The translations under genes and the position numbers were made by a program. Below are positions 33,304-42,347 of a stretch of DNA of 64,000 bases, piece by piece. Source of the DNA: a virus; IMG/VR virus record IMGVR_UViG_3300010401_000001, positions 25,856-89,855 of that record, one strand, 5' to 3'. Numbering within the stretch: the first letter of the stretch is position 1; each line of letters starts with the position of its first letter. The notes under the pieces were generated by a model. That model searched no databases. It was not told the origin of the DNA and worked only from the letters and a program-made list of their open reading frames with translations.

Positions 33304-34947
33304 CTAGAAGGTGAGGTTGACGTCGACGGGAATGACTGTGTGGATCGCACCCGCAAAGGACCCGCTCACCACGAGGCCGGGCAGGTTTCGGTTGTCGAGG
33401 TCGGCCTGCGGAATGTCGTCGAAGGCCGGCACTGTCACCGTTGCCCCGGCGCGCAGCACGCCCTGCGTGATGGACTGCGCCACGAATCCGCGCGCGGCCT
33501 GCGCTAGCTGCGAGGCCCCCTCCGGCGTCTGGGGCACGATGTCATTGCCGACCAGCACGCCGAGGAGTGCCTTCTGCAGCCCGTCCGACAGGAAGTCGGC
33601 GTTGCGGCGGATGTCGATGAACTTGTAGACCGCCGAGAAGACGAACGACTCCCAGAAGAACGGCCGGTCCGTCGCGACCTGCTCGTAGCTGTTCATGCGC
33701 CGGCCGCCGGGCGTACCAGGGATGCCGCGTAGCCTGACCTTATGCGAATCGGTCAGCGTGACGGGCGTGACGAGCTCGAGCGTCTTGAACTTCGCGGTCG
33801 CCTTGCCAGGGTCGGTCGGTAGCCAGCGCCCCATGATGCCGGCGGCTAGGAAGTTCGCCGGCGATGGGTGGTAGCATCCCATGCTCGCCGCGTACCCGGC
33901 CGACAGGCTCTGCGCGCCGACATCGGTGCCGCCGCTCACATCGGTCGTTACGCATGCCGAATCGCACGTGTCCCACGCGTAGGTGCGCCCGTTCACCTCC
34001 ACCCACGCCTCAGCATCCTGAACATACGCCGAGCTATTGTAGTTCGTGAGCAGCGTGTACCAGCCCTGGTCGGCCTTGAGGATCGCGTCGAGGTCGGCGG
34101 TTAGCAGCACGTTGCTCGGCGATGCGTGGGTCTGCGCGATGCTCATGACGTCTGGGTCGTCGATGGAGAGCGATGCCCACGACGTTCCGGCCGTCGCCAC
34201 CGCGCGGAGCTTGTCGGTCTGCCCGGCCCCAGCGATCTGCGACACCGTGAAGTTCGAGCCCAGCACCGTGGCGAGTCCGGCCACGAGCTGCGCGATGATG
34301 ACGTCGTTGACGCCGCGCTGGAGCGTGTGGGTTCCCGAGCCGGCCGCGGTGATGTCGATCGCGGTGTTCGCGAGCGCGTTGGCCTTCGAGGTCGCTAGCT
34401 TATAGCTGTTGACGTCGACGGCGATGATGAAGACGTTGGTGTCGACGGCGATCCCGGTGCCGGTCGGCAACGTGCCAGTGGTTGACAGCCTGAACGGCCC
34501 ATCCCCCGTGGCCATGCCGTGGCCGGGCTCGGAGATGGTATCGGTCGCCGTGTTGACGTCGCCCACCGCGAACGGCAGATCGGCAAGCGCGAGGTAGCTC
34601 GCAACGCCATCGGCGAAGCCGCGGCCCTTGGCCGTGATCTCGTAGAGCTGACCGACCTGTACGGCCGAGATCCCGATGTCGTACTGCTGCAGCACCGTGC
34701 CCGCGGCGCGCCCAATCGCGATCAGTCGCGGGTGCGGCTGTTGCGCGAAGATCACCGCCGCGGCGCGCGCCTCCGGGCCATCGACCGGGAAGTCGGCGAT
34801 GACCGCGGCGAGGGAGCTGTAGTAGCGGATCCGCTGCACGAACGACGCGGTGTGGCTCAGGATGAGCGGGATGCCGAAGCCCTGCCGCGCGAGCCCGGAG
34901 CTCTGGATCGTCAGGTTGATGACTACGTGGTCGGTCGCGGCGCCCAT
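33304..34947 (-). CDS. Tail sheath protein (DUF3383) with inserted domain
   Basis: 547 residues. N-terminus IQSSGLARQGFGIPLILSHT and C-terminal RRNADFLSDGLQKALLGVLV with GFVAQSITQGVLRAGA are DUF3383 sheath features. Residues about 125-215 contain an insertion, HGMATGDGPFRLSTTGTLPT with FIIAVDVNSYKLATSKANAL and AIDITAAGSGTHTLQRG, which is homologous to a segment of the tail fibre gene. The insertion would face the outside of the sheath. Confidence 0.85.
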   Translation of the reverse strand: MGAATDHVVINLTIQSSGLARQGFGIPLILSHTASFVQRIRYYSSLAAVIADFPVDGPEARAAAVIFAQQPHPRLIAIGRAAGTVLQQYDIGISAVQVGQLYEITAKGRGFADGVASYLALADLPFAVGDVNTATDTISEPGHGMATGDGPFRLSTTGTLPTGTGIAVDTNVFIIAVDVNSYKLATSKANALANTAIDITAAGSGTHTLQRGVNDVIIAQLVAGLATVLGSNFTVSQIAGAGQTDKLRAVATAGTSWASLSIDDPDVMSIAQTHASPSNVLLTADLDAILKADQGWYTLLTNYNSSAYVQDAEAWVEVNGRTYAWDTCDSACVTTDVSGGTDVGAQSLSAGYAASMGCYHPSPANFLAAGIMGRWLPTDPGKATAKFKTLELVTPVTLTDSHKVRLRGIPGTPGGRRMNSYEQVATDRPFFWESFVFSAVYKFIDIRRNADFLSDGLQKALLGVLVGNDIVPQTPEGASQLAQAARGFVAQSITQGVLRAGATVTVPAFDDIPQADLDNRNLPGLVVSGSFAGAIHTVIPVDVNLTF

Positions 34948-35011
34948 GAGGACAGGGTCGCCGTGGGGCGCGGGGCGGTCGAAAAGCGCTCATCGTGTCG
35001 AGGCGGTGCGG

Positions 35012-35024
35012 TATGGTGGAGCGA
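35012..35024 (+). promoter_or_regulatory. Leaderless-type promoter
   Basis: TATGGT (35012-35017) followed by GG, seven bases before ATG 35025. It lies in the 77-bp divergent gap between this gene and the sheath gene. Confidence 0.55.
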
Positions 35025-35249
35025 ATGGATCCCAAGCTCCGTGCACTTCACTACCGAGCGCTCGCGATCGGCGAACGCGTCGACCACTTCGTCAAGATTC
35101 TGCTCGATGACCGAATGCCGAACCGCGTACCCGGCAAGCCGGTACCACAAGAAATCGTGGTCGCCGTCACCGGCCAGGCGCTGCTCATGGCGCTACTAGA
35201 GCGAGAAGATGATCAGCTTAGGCTTGCCATGGAGGCGCATAACCGATAA
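35025..35249 (+). CDS. Small cargo protein, 74 aa
   Basis: MDPKLRALHYRALAIGERVD then HFVKILLDDRMPNRVPGKPV. It resembles short helical phage proteins but no named family. It is the first of four plus-strand cargo genes between sheath and neck genes. Start fixed by the promoter box. Confidence 0.65.
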   Translation: MDPKLRALHYRALAIGERVDHFVKILLDDRMPNRVPGKPVPQEIVVAVTGQALLMALLEREDDQLRLAMEAHNR

Positions 35250-35295
35250 AAGCCAGCCCGATAAAAAAGCCCGGCACGGCGTCAGCGGTCCGGGG

Positions 35296-35308
35296 TATCG
35301 TGGCTGGA
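35296..35308 (+). promoter_or_regulatory. Leaderless-type promoter
   Basis: TATCGT (35296-35301) followed by GG, seven bases before ATG 35309; no Shine-Dalgarno. Confidence 0.5.
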
Positions 35309-35608
35309 ATGCAACCACGTATGCTCGCAAAGCTCCTGGTGACGTCCGGAAATCCTGCGCCGAAGCCCGGCGATCTCGTAGTAGTCGAAGTCCCGGCCAA
35401 CTGCACTATTCACAGCACGGATGCCGCGCGGCTCACTCGCCTGCGTGTCATGGCTCGCGAGCTTCGCGACGCCATCAAGACCGGGCAGAGCGAGGCGGTC
35501 ATCCTCCGTCTCGCCTATGGCGTGTCCGAGTTCGCCGACGTCACCGACGCCGATGCCGGCAGTATCGTCGACGTGCGCATCAGCTCGACTATGGAGGCGT
35601 CCCGATGA
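35309..35608 (+). CDS. Small cargo protein, 99 aa
   Basis: MQPRMLAKLLVTSGNPAPKP with GDLVVVEVPANCTIHSTDAA, then a helical C-terminus. An in-frame GTG at 35300 is also possible, but the promoter box favours the ATG. Overlaps the next gene by four bases. No family recognised. Confidence 0.6.
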   Translation: MQPRMLAKLLVTSGNPAPKPGDLVVVEVPANCTIHSTDAARLTRLRVMARELRDAIKTGQSEAVILRLAYGVSEFADVTDADAGSIVDVRISSTMEASR

Positions 35609-36210
35609 CGCGCTGCAACTACATCCCGCCCGATGGCCTGTCCGTCATCGCGATCGCCAAGGAGCGCGGCAGCACGACCGACGGAGACATCCAGGCGCTG
35701 GTCGACAGGTTCGGGTGCAAGGCGGAAGCGGCGTACCAGATGACCGCCGAGGAGGATTCCGACCGCGAGCAGTTCTCGTGCATCGACCACGTCGGTCATC
35801 TATGCGGCGACGAGTACTGGCTCGTGGAGCCGGTGTACAGGCCGCCCGGCGATGTTGCGATCTCGATCGTCAACACGCAGGGCATCGCGCGCGCGGGGTT
35901 CGGATCGCCGATGATCCTCGCGCCGGTCCCGACCACTACGCCCATCGTTGATCTCGGCACCAACCCGACCCGCGAACAGATACACGCCGCCGGGTTCAAC
36001 GACGACAGCGATGAGTACCGCAGGGCTCGCGCCGCGAACACGCACCGGCCGCCAAACAGTACAGGATTCGATCCCAATCTCGTCGCCGACGCAACCTCCG
36101 CTGGTGGCTACATCGCGTCATGCCAGTTCTGCGGCAGCCGACAGGCCATCGACGCCCTGGACATCACCATGTGCTGCCCGAGCTGCCGGGCGAAGCATGG
36201 GTTACCGTAG
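35605..36210 (+). CDS. Cargo protein with C-terminal zinc ribbon, 201 aa
   Basis: Begins MTRCNYIPPDGLSVIAIAKE. The end, ASCQFCGSRQAIDALDITMC followed by CPSCRAKHG, is a clear CxxC...CCxxC zinc ribbon. The central part is loop-rich. In an operon with the gene before it. Function unknown. Confidence 0.65.
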   Translation: MTRCNYIPPDGLSVIAIAKERGSTTDGDIQALVDRFGCKAEAAYQMTAEEDSDREQFSCIDHVGHLCGDEYWLVEPVYRPPGDVAISIVNTQGIARAGFGSPMILAPVPTTTPIVDLGTNPTREQIHAAGFNDDSDEYRRARAANTHRPPNSTGFDPNLVADATSAGGYIASCQFCGSRQAIDALDITMCCPSCRAKHGLP

Positions 36211-36264
36211 ATCGACGCTCTGCTCGATGCTGTCCGGTACGAGCGTCACCTCCTGGAAGCCATC

Positions 36265-36816
36265 ATGCGCGCGCTGACCAGCGACGACCCAACCCGGGCA
36301 GCACCATACGCCGTCGGTGACGAAGTCCGGTGGCGCACCGGTCCGTGCGACTTCGTGTGGCACCTCGGCCGCGTGACCTCCATTGTCGATGACCGACCCA
36401 ACGATGGCATCGACAAGCCGTTCTGGATCGTGCGCGTTGACACCGCGGGCGAGCGGCGCTTCTCCGGTCCGGTCATCCAGACGTGCCTGCGAAGGGAATA
36501 CCCGGCCGACGACAGCCTACGGTCGTCAGCCGCCGCCACGGCATCCGGGCTCTGCAAAGCCGTGATCGCCGTACCCGGCGTCAACGCCGTCACCGTGGTT
36601 GAGTACGACCGCGGCGAGGTCGAAGTCTTCGCTGACGGCGGAGATCCGGACGCGATCGCGCGCTGCATCTACGACAACACGTGGCCCGGGGTCGTGCTCC
36701 GCGGCCAGGAAACCGGCGACATCGGCAACGGTACGCGAGTCGCGTTCTCGCGCGGAGCAGCGAGCCGACACCCGGGCACCGGCGGCATTGTCCGCATCAC
36801 GTTCGTAGAGCGCTGA
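36265..36816 (+). CDS. Cargo protein with SH3-like start, 183 aa
   Basis: MRALTSDDPTRAAPYAVGDE then VRWRTGPCDFVWHLGRVTSI suggests a small barrel domain at the N-terminus; the C-terminal half is mixed alpha/beta. It ends six bases before the convergent end of the giant neck gene. No family recognised; a TACGAG box lies about 30 bases upstream but not at leaderless spacing. Confidence 0.6.
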   Translation: MRALTSDDPTRAAPYAVGDEVRWRTGPCDFVWHLGRVTSIVDDRPNDGIDKPFWIVRVDTAGERRFSGPVIQTCLRREYPADDSLRSSAAATASGLCKAVIAVPGVNAVTVVEYDRGEVEVFADGGDPDAIARCIYDNTWPGVVLRGQETGDIGNGTRVAFSRGAASRHPGTGGIVRITFVER

Positions 36817-36822
36817 TTCGGC

Positions 36823-39800
36823 CTACGGCTTGACGACCGTCTGCTCGCCGCCACCCGGAGTCGTCGCATCCACGCTCACGAACTCTCCGCCCGGCTCGCT
36901 CACGTCGATCTTGATGTGCAATTGTACCTCGACCATCGCCAGCGGATCGAGCATTCCCGAGCGCGTGCCCGGCATGACGCGCACCTTGCCGAACGTCCCG
37001 ACGCCGACATCGCCCTTGCGCAGCACCTTCCCGACGCTCGGCAGCTCCAACGCTGCCGTGACCCTGGCAAGCACGAGCTCGGCGCGGCGCGCGCCAGTCG
37101 CCTCGCCGGCGAAGCACCGCAGTTCGAGCGTGGGGTGACGGGTCCCGCGGGCGTGGCTCACGACGCCGCCGTTCTCGCGCCGCGAGATCAGCCAGTCGTC
37201 GCTGACCGAATCGACGTCCACGATCCGCATCGAGATGTACAGCCCTGCCGGCGCCGGGCCGGCGACAGAGCCGCCAACATTCGCCCAGATCACCTGGCTG
37301 GGCGCGAGCCCGGATCCGATGACCACCCACTGGTAGATCGCATCCTCCCACGCCGTGGTCGGGTCCACCGGTACAACCGGCAGGTCATCATCCGGCGCCA
37401 ACGCGATGACCGGACACGCCGCGCCAGGGACAGCCGGCGCCCACGGCTGATCATCGTCCACCGGCAGCGGCGGAGGCGGTGGGGCGGCGTTCCAGCTCGG
37501 CAGCGCCTCGTCGTCCGGATCGAGCTCATTGGGCCCGCGCGGCGCCCAGCTGATCGCAAAAGACCAGCTCTGTTCCTCTGCCCCCGGCATCAGCGGAAGC
37601 CCGTCTTCGACTGGGACGGCGTACAGGACCGCGCCGATCGGCGCTCCGCTCGCCACGGCAACCTGCGTACCTTCATCGAGCACGGTCACGGCAGGCGGCG
37701 TGAACTCGTCGGCTGGGGTCGCATAGACTACCGCGCCGACTCGGACCACCCCCATCGCGACAGCCGGCATGTCTTCATCGAGCGCGACCACAGCCGTCGT
37801 CGCCAGTTCATCGACCTGGCCGCCAGCCGCAGGCGCCGCACCAAACAGCGGCATGGCGCCCGCGCCGGTGGCAACGTCATCAACGATGCTTGCCGTAAGC
37901 GGTAGCTCATCTACCGCGCCGGTCACTGCGAGCGCGGCGAGCTGCCCAGCCGCCAGTGACCAGCCGGCCGCCGGATCGTCGGATGTGACCACTACCGGCA
38001 GCTCGTCCGCCTGCGCCGCCGGCGACGGAGCCGATGTCGACCAGGACATCAACGCGCCAACGTTGATCGCGCGTACCACGTCGTCGTCCACGCCGATCGA
38101 CGGCGTCGACAGGTCCTCGAAAGCGATCGTGACGAGCTGAGCGCCTTGATCCGTCGGCGTAGCGTTCCAGACCTCGGCGAACGTGCCCGGGTTGGCGAAG
38201 CGCACCGCGACCATATGCTGGACGTAGCCGTTGACCGTAAGCGAAAGCGGCGCGCTGTCGTTCGCCACGAGCACGAGGCCGCCGGCCGGCGTCGCGGTGT
38301 CGGGGGATCCCGCGGACTGGACGGTCCCGTTGCCGAACCAGTACGACACGATTAGGCAGCGCTTCGTCGTCGTGATCGCTGCCGCCGTGACCGTGCCGCC
38401 GGTCGAGCTCGCCCGCTCGACGTGACTGAACGCATGCGGCGCGCCGACAGGCACGCCCTTGAGCTCGAGCCAGCCGATCGACAGCTCATCGCCGGCACCG
38501 CTGGAGCCGCCGAAGAACGCCGACGCGGTAAAGTTCGTCTTGGCGTTTGCCGCCGTGGTACGCCGCCAGACGCCAGCGAACGAGGATGTGAACGTCAGGT
38601 AGGCGTTGTTCGTGATGACGGTGTAGCTGCCGCCGTCGTTGTCCGTGGGGTCGACGTTGCCGCCGGCCTGCGCCTGGTTGCCGCGCATGACGGTTACGAG
38701 GATCTGCGACCCCGCGGTCGTGTTGGTGCCGGCGACAGGGCCGACCACGTACCAGTGCACGCCCGCATCGACCACGGTCGCGCCGGCCGTGGTGCTGGTC
38801 GGCCCGGCGCCGCTCGACGCCGAGGTCCCGCCCTGTGAGCACTGGTACAGCGTGCCGCCGTTCTGCACGCGGTTGATCCCGCCGGCCGTGGGGTCGACGA
38901 CGTATGCCGTCGACGTCGCCCATGCGGGGATGGGGGCGACAGTGGTCAGCGTGCCGCTCTGCGGCGGAGCCTCGAATGAGCGCTGGACGTCGCTGGATCC
39001 GCCTGTGCCGGATGCGACCGGGGGAGGCACGAAGTCGTCGCCGATAGCGCTCAGGAGCGCGGCCGCGCTCGGGATCTGTGCCGCGGCCGACGCAGCCGCG
39101 GTCGGCTCCTCGATCATCGCGGATGGCGCGCCCGCGGGCACGATCTCATCGCCGGACGTCGTGGTCGCGAGCGCGTTTGCCAGCTGCATCGGAGCCGGCG
39201 TCGCTACGATGTCGTCGTCAACGATCGCCGCGGCGGCGCTTCCCGCGATGTCGTCCTGCATCGCCGCCGGCTGAACTGCCGCGGCCGGCGCTGCTCCCGT
39301 CCATGCCGCGGCAGGTACATCCTCGTCCACAAAGCTCGGGGCGGTTACGACGGGTAGATCGTCGGCCGCAGCATGGCCAGTTGCCAGTGCGGACGTGGCT
39401 GGCTGGCTCGGCGCCTGACCGGCCTGATCTTCGATGCCAACCGTCGCGGTGACCGCGAGCTCATCTCCGGCCGATAGTGGCTGTGACGCCGGCGGTGTAG
39501 CGGCCGGCGTCGTTGTGGTCCCAGGCGCGTCATCCGGACCGAATACCTCTGGCAGGCTCGCCAGAATGCGCCCGATCAGCGCCTGCTTGGTCGCGGTGCC
39601 GAACGTCGTGGTCCCGTTGTGCGGGCCCCCGGCGGTTGCATAGCCACCATCGTTACCGGTGAATGCGCAGTGATTGCCGGCCCCGTTGTGCCACCCGTAG
39701 CTCGGCGGAGAGCTGCCAGACGGCCCAGCCGAACCGGTCATCGTCCAGTTGTTGAACGTGGAGTCGTCCTCTGCCGAGGACGCGAGCCCCAGGAACAGGC

Positions 39801-40257
39801 AGTTTGCGAGCGTCGACGTCAGGCTCGGCGACGTCACCGAGGTGGTGGCGGTCAGCTGCGTTCCGGTGACGATCTGGTGATACGGCGTCCCGCTGGTTCG
39901 ACATCCGCTGTACGAGTTCGGCTCGAGGCACCACGACGTCGCACCATTGAATGCGATCGTCGGAGACGGGTCAGTCGCTACCGTGGAGCCGAGCGCGCGC
40001 TTCCAGAAGATGACCGTTGCGGTCTCGTTGGCGCCCGCGGCTCCGCCGTTCGTGCTAACGCTCGCAGCGTTGCCGTTGACGTCGACGGCGAGCTGGAATC
40101 CCTGCGCGCTGGACAGCGTCGGGATCGTGCCGTCCGTCGTTACGACGATCTCGATGATGTCGTTCGCGGCCCACGTGAAGCTGTTGAAATCGACGACCAA
40201 TGTCGCCGATGTGCCGCCCTGGTCGTTTCCCTCAGATCGTAGTTGTGGGATTCCCAT
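36823..40257 (-). CDS. Giant neck-terminator fusion protein with acidic-proline repeats
   Basis: 1144 residues. The N-terminal 240 residues and a second block around 430-680 are beta-rich, decoration- or lectin-like domains. Between and after them lie dozens of repeats of 15-25 residues marked by D/E-D/E-x-(L/V)-P (SDDPAAGWS, AVDELPLTAS, LDEDMPAVAMG). The C-terminal 150 residues (AIYQWVVIGSGLAPSQVIWA, ISMRIVDVDSVSDDWLISRR, HPTLELRCFAGEATGARRAE, GTRSGMLDPLAMVEVQLHIK) match the gp12-like neck terminator family, normally a short protein on its own. The repeats may form a flexible fibre or collar around the neck. Confidence 0.75.
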   Translation of the reverse strand: MGIPQLRSEGNDQGGTSATLVVDFNSFTWAANDIIEIVVTTDGTIPTLSSAQGFQLAVDVNGNAASVSTNGGAAGANETATVIFWKRALGSTVATDPSPTIAFNGATSWCLEPNSYSGCRTSGTPYHQIVTGTQLTATTSVTSPSLTSTLANCLFLGLASSAEDDSTFNNWTMTGSAGPSGSSPPSYGWHNGAGNHCAFTGNDGGYATAGGPHNGTTTFGTATKQALIGRILASLPEVFGPDDAPGTTTTPAATPPASQPLSAGDELAVTATVGIEDQAGQAPSQPATSALATGHAAADDLPVVTAPSFVDEDVPAAAWTGAAPAAAVQPAAMQDDIAGSAAAAIVDDDIVATPAPMQLANALATTTSGDEIVPAGAPSAMIEEPTAAASAAAQIPSAAALLSAIGDDFVPPPVASGTGGSSDVQRSFEAPPQSGTLTTVAPIPAWATSTAYVVDPTAGGINRVQNGGTLYQCSQGGTSASSGAGPTSTTAGATVVDAGVHWYVVGPVAGTNTTAGSQILVTVMRGNQAQAGGNVDPTDNDGGSYTVITNNAYLTFTSSFAGVWRRTTAANAKTNFTASAFFGGSSGAGDELSIGWLELKGVPVGAPHAFSHVERASSTGGTVTAAAITTTKRCLIVSYWFGNGTVQSAGSPDTATPAGGLVLVANDSAPLSLTVNGYVQHMVAVRFANPGTFAEVWNATPTDQGAQLVTIAFEDLSTPSIGVDDDVVRAINVGALMSWSTSAPSPAAQADELPVVVTSDDPAAGWSLAAGQLAALAVTGAVDELPLTASIVDDVATGAGAMPLFGAAPAAGGQVDELATTAVVALDEDMPAVAMGVVRVGAVVYATPADEFTPPAVTVLDEGTQVAVASGAPIGAVLYAVPVEDGLPLMPGAEEQSWSFAISWAPRGPNELDPDDEALPSWNAAPPPPPLPVDDDQPWAPAVPGAACPVIALAPDDDLPVVPVDPTTAWEDAIYQWVVIGSGLAPSQVIWANVGGSVAGPAPAGLYISMRIVDVDSVSDDWLISRRENGGVVSHARGTRHPTLELRCFAGEATGARRAELVLARVTAALELPSVGKVLRKGDVGVGTFGKVRVMPGTRSGMLDPLAMVEVQLHIKIDVSEPGGEFVSVDATTPGGGEQTVVKP

Positions 40258-40283
40258 GGGCGGGCCTCAGCGGTAGCTCGGTG

Positions 40284-40637
40284 TTACTCCGGCTCGTACA
40301 GCGAGGTGTCGCCGCGGTCGAACACGTTGGCGATCACGTGGCGCCGGTTGAACTCCGTGGCGCCAGCTGCGATGGCGGCGTCGTGCTGATCCGGGGAGAG
40401 CCCGGCGTAGGTTACGATCGACGGAGAGGCGTCCTGCGGCGTACGGATGTTCGTTGCCGGCTGCACGATGGTGAGCACGTTTGCGGTCAGGAACGTGGTG
40501 AGTTCCAGGAGCGACACGGTGCTGACGATGTGGCTCCCCGTCCAGCTTCCGTCTTCGTTGGGGGTAATGCCAGGCGGTACCGTGCCGTTGCCGGTTCCGG
40601 GTCCGAGTGTCGCGACTGGGTCGAGAATGATTGCCAT
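40284..40637 (-). CDS. Hypothetical structural-region protein, 117 aa
   Basis: Begins MAIILDPVATLGPGTGNGTV and contains LTTFLTANVLTIVQPATNIR and FNRRHVIANVFDRGD. Located just before the neck fusion gene, so probably a neck or decoration protein. No family recognised. Confidence 0.6.
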   Translation of the reverse strand: MAIILDPVATLGPGTGNGTVPPGITPNEDGSWTGSHIVSTVSLLELTTFLTANVLTIVQPATNIRTPQDASPSIVTYAGLSPDQHDAAIAAGATEFNRRHVIANVFDRGDTSLYEPE

Positions 40638-40701
40638 GCCCGCGATGGTCGCTCAGCGAGCTCCGCCGGGCGAGAAACGGCAGACCCTGACCGCGCCTCG
40701 G

Positions 40702-41181
40702 CTAGTGCTCTTCGTGGCGGAGCGAAAACTCGAACACGAGAGATCCGGTCGCGGCGCCATCGAACAGCGAGATCGATCCGGCGTTGCTCGCGCCGAGGCT
40801 GATCATCTCGTTGGGGTTGGCCGTCTGCCAGAGGTCCCACGACGTGGTGCCGAAGCCGAGGATCGGACCAGCATTCGTCGCGGTGGTTCCCGACGTCGGC
40901 CGGCTCGCGCCGGTGATGGTCGTCGAGGGCACGCTCGCGTCGGTTCCGACGATCGACAGCGCCGTGCCGCCCGTGCTCGCCGTTCCCCACTTTCGCGTGC
41001 GGATGAAGATGCTGTCGAGCTGGGTCTTCGCGGCGTTCTTGCCACTGCCCTTGATGTAACTCAAATACAGCGACCGGGTGGTGCCTGGCTTGAGGAAGCA
41101 CGTCTCGGTCTCGGCGTTGGCCGTCGCGCTGCAGGTCAGGTTGCCGGCCGTCGCCAGCTGATCGTTGTACACGAATGGCAT
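40702..41181 (-). CDS. Beta-rich structural protein, 159 aa
   Basis: MPFVYNDQLATAGNLTCSAT and LKPGTTRSLYLSYIKGSGKN, then Gly/Thr/Ser-rich strands (TTSWDLWQTANPNEMISLGA) are typical of virion decoration proteins. In the late operon between neck genes. Exact role unknown. Confidence 0.6.
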   Translation of the reverse strand: MPFVYNDQLATAGNLTCSATANAETETCFLKPGTTRSLYLSYIKGSGKNAAKTQLDSIFIRTRKWGTASTGGTALSIVGTDASVPSTTITGASRPTSGTTATNAGPILGFGTTSWDLWQTANPNEMISLGASNAGSISLFDGAATGSLVFEFSLRHEEH

Positions 41182-41218
41182 GCATCAACGGTCACGCCGC
41201 GAGGCGGATTGGTCGAAT

Positions 41219-41578
41219 TCATGCTGCGCGGGGACGGTCGCGTACGAGCTTGGCCAGGCTCGTCGATGGATCGGCGATCGCCTCGGCCTGCTCACGAGGC
41301 GACAGGATCCGACCATACGTCTCGAGCTGCTCCGCAGTAGCCGTCATCGCGAACGCCTCGTCGGGGATGAGCATCGTCCCGACGAGCGGAGACCACTTCT
41401 CAGCGCATGGGTCGCACAGGTACCCCACGTATCCCGACTCCGGGCCGGGCTCGTTGCGATAGCCGTGCTGCTTGTGGCAGTTCATGCAAAACAGCGGGAT
41501 GCACCACACGCCGTCGATCATGATCCGGCCGCGCACCTCGCGCGCCGTGCAGATCGGCAGGATGTCTTGGCTGGGCAT
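41219..41578 (-). CDS. Zinc-ribbon phage protein, 119 aa
   Basis: VWCIPLFCMNCHKQHGYRNE followed by YVGYLCDPCAEKWSPLVGT is a two-knuckle zinc ribbon of a type seen in many tailed phages; the C-terminal helix is AEQLETYGRILSPREQAEAI. It overlaps its upstream neighbour by one base. Confidence 0.65.
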   Translation of the reverse strand: MPSQDILPICTAREVRGRIMIDGVWCIPLFCMNCHKQHGYRNEPGPESGYVGYLCDPCAEKWSPLVGTMLIPDEAFAMTATAEQLETYGRILSPREQAEAIADPSTSLAKLVRDRPRAA

Positions 41579-41799
41579 CAGCGCCTCCAGAAGTAGCCGT
41601 GGGTGATCCGATGCTGCGGGATCGCGGCCGGCAATGGGTTGCTCACGCCGCCGGTGATCTTGCCGTCTTGATCGTATACGGCGAGGCCGATCACCTCGCC
41701 GGTCTCGGGATGCACCTCGGTCACTCTGGCGAGGACCTCGTCGCCCTCGAGGCAGTAGACAACCATGGTGTCCGGTTCATACTTCGTGCTCGCGGCCAT
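41578..41799 (-). CDS. Hypothetical protein, 73 aa
   Basis: MAASTKYEPDTMVVYCLEGD, then EVIGLAVYDQDGKITGG: a small beta-rich protein. A TATCAC box ends six bases before its ATG (41806-41811, minus), a weaker match to the leaderless promoter motif. It starts a small cargo pair inside the neck gene region. Confidence 0.6.
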   Translation of the reverse strand: MAASTKYEPDTMVVYCLEGDEVLARVTEVHPETGEVIGLAVYDQDGKITGGVSNPLPAAIPQHRITHGYFWRR

Positions 41800-41844
41800 G
41801 CCACGGTGATACCCCGCGCGGTGCGGCTCGGGCGAGATCAGGTC

Positions 41845-42138
41845 TCAGCCCGAGCGAGGCATTCCGGGGCCAGGGAGGCGCGTCGGGGCCGGCCTGGGTC
41901 GCTCGCTTCGCATCGGCGCCCATCCGCGTATGCATCCGTGCGAGCACGGCTCCCACGGCCCGCCGCACCACGAACACGCCCCGCGCATCGTCGCCGCCCC
42001 GGACATGAGCCGGTCGCGGAACGTCGGCTCGCGCGACGGCTGCATCAGCAGCGCTAACGCCCGCGGCCGGTGACGGCGTATCCGCGACAAGCGCCCGAGG
42101 ACGACGCCGACCGCGAACCACACGCATAGCGTGATCAC
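41845..42138 (-). CDS. Single-TM Cys-containing protein, 97 aa
   Basis: GTG start overlapping the previous stop. The N-terminus (ITLCVWFAVGVVLGRLSRI) is a membrane anchor, followed by a basic part and CSWCGGPWEPCSHGC, a possible metal site. Function unknown. Confidence 0.5.
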   Translation of the reverse strand: MITLCVWFAVGVVLGRLSRIRRHRPRALALLMQPSREPTFRDRLMSGAATMRGACSWCGGPWEPCSHGCIRGWAPMRSERPRPAPTRLPGPGMPRSG

Positions 42139-42347
42139 GGGGCTGCTTCCCTACACTCGCCGCGGCAACCGCTTGCTCCGCACGTCCCCGCGGCCTCGCG
42201 CCACCACTTCACTCCATCGCGGCGCGTCACCCAGTGCGTGCGGTTCGCCAGGTAGTCGTCGACCTCGGCATCGGTCATGCGCACGCGCCGCAATCCGCTT
42301 TCGAGCGGCCAGCGGTCGCCGCCGACCGTGCGGTACATTTCGATCAC
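42135..42347 (-). CDS. Hypothetical protein, 70 aa
   Basis: GTG 42347 overlaps the previous TGA; the product begins MIEMYRTVGGDRWPLESGLR and ends with three close cysteines (CGASGCRGEC). A longer frame from 42419 lies within the upstream gene. No family. Confidence 0.55.
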   Translation of the reverse strand: MIEMYRTVGGDRWPLESGLRRVRMTDAEVDDYLANRTHWVTRRDGVKWWREAAGTCGASGCRGECREAAP

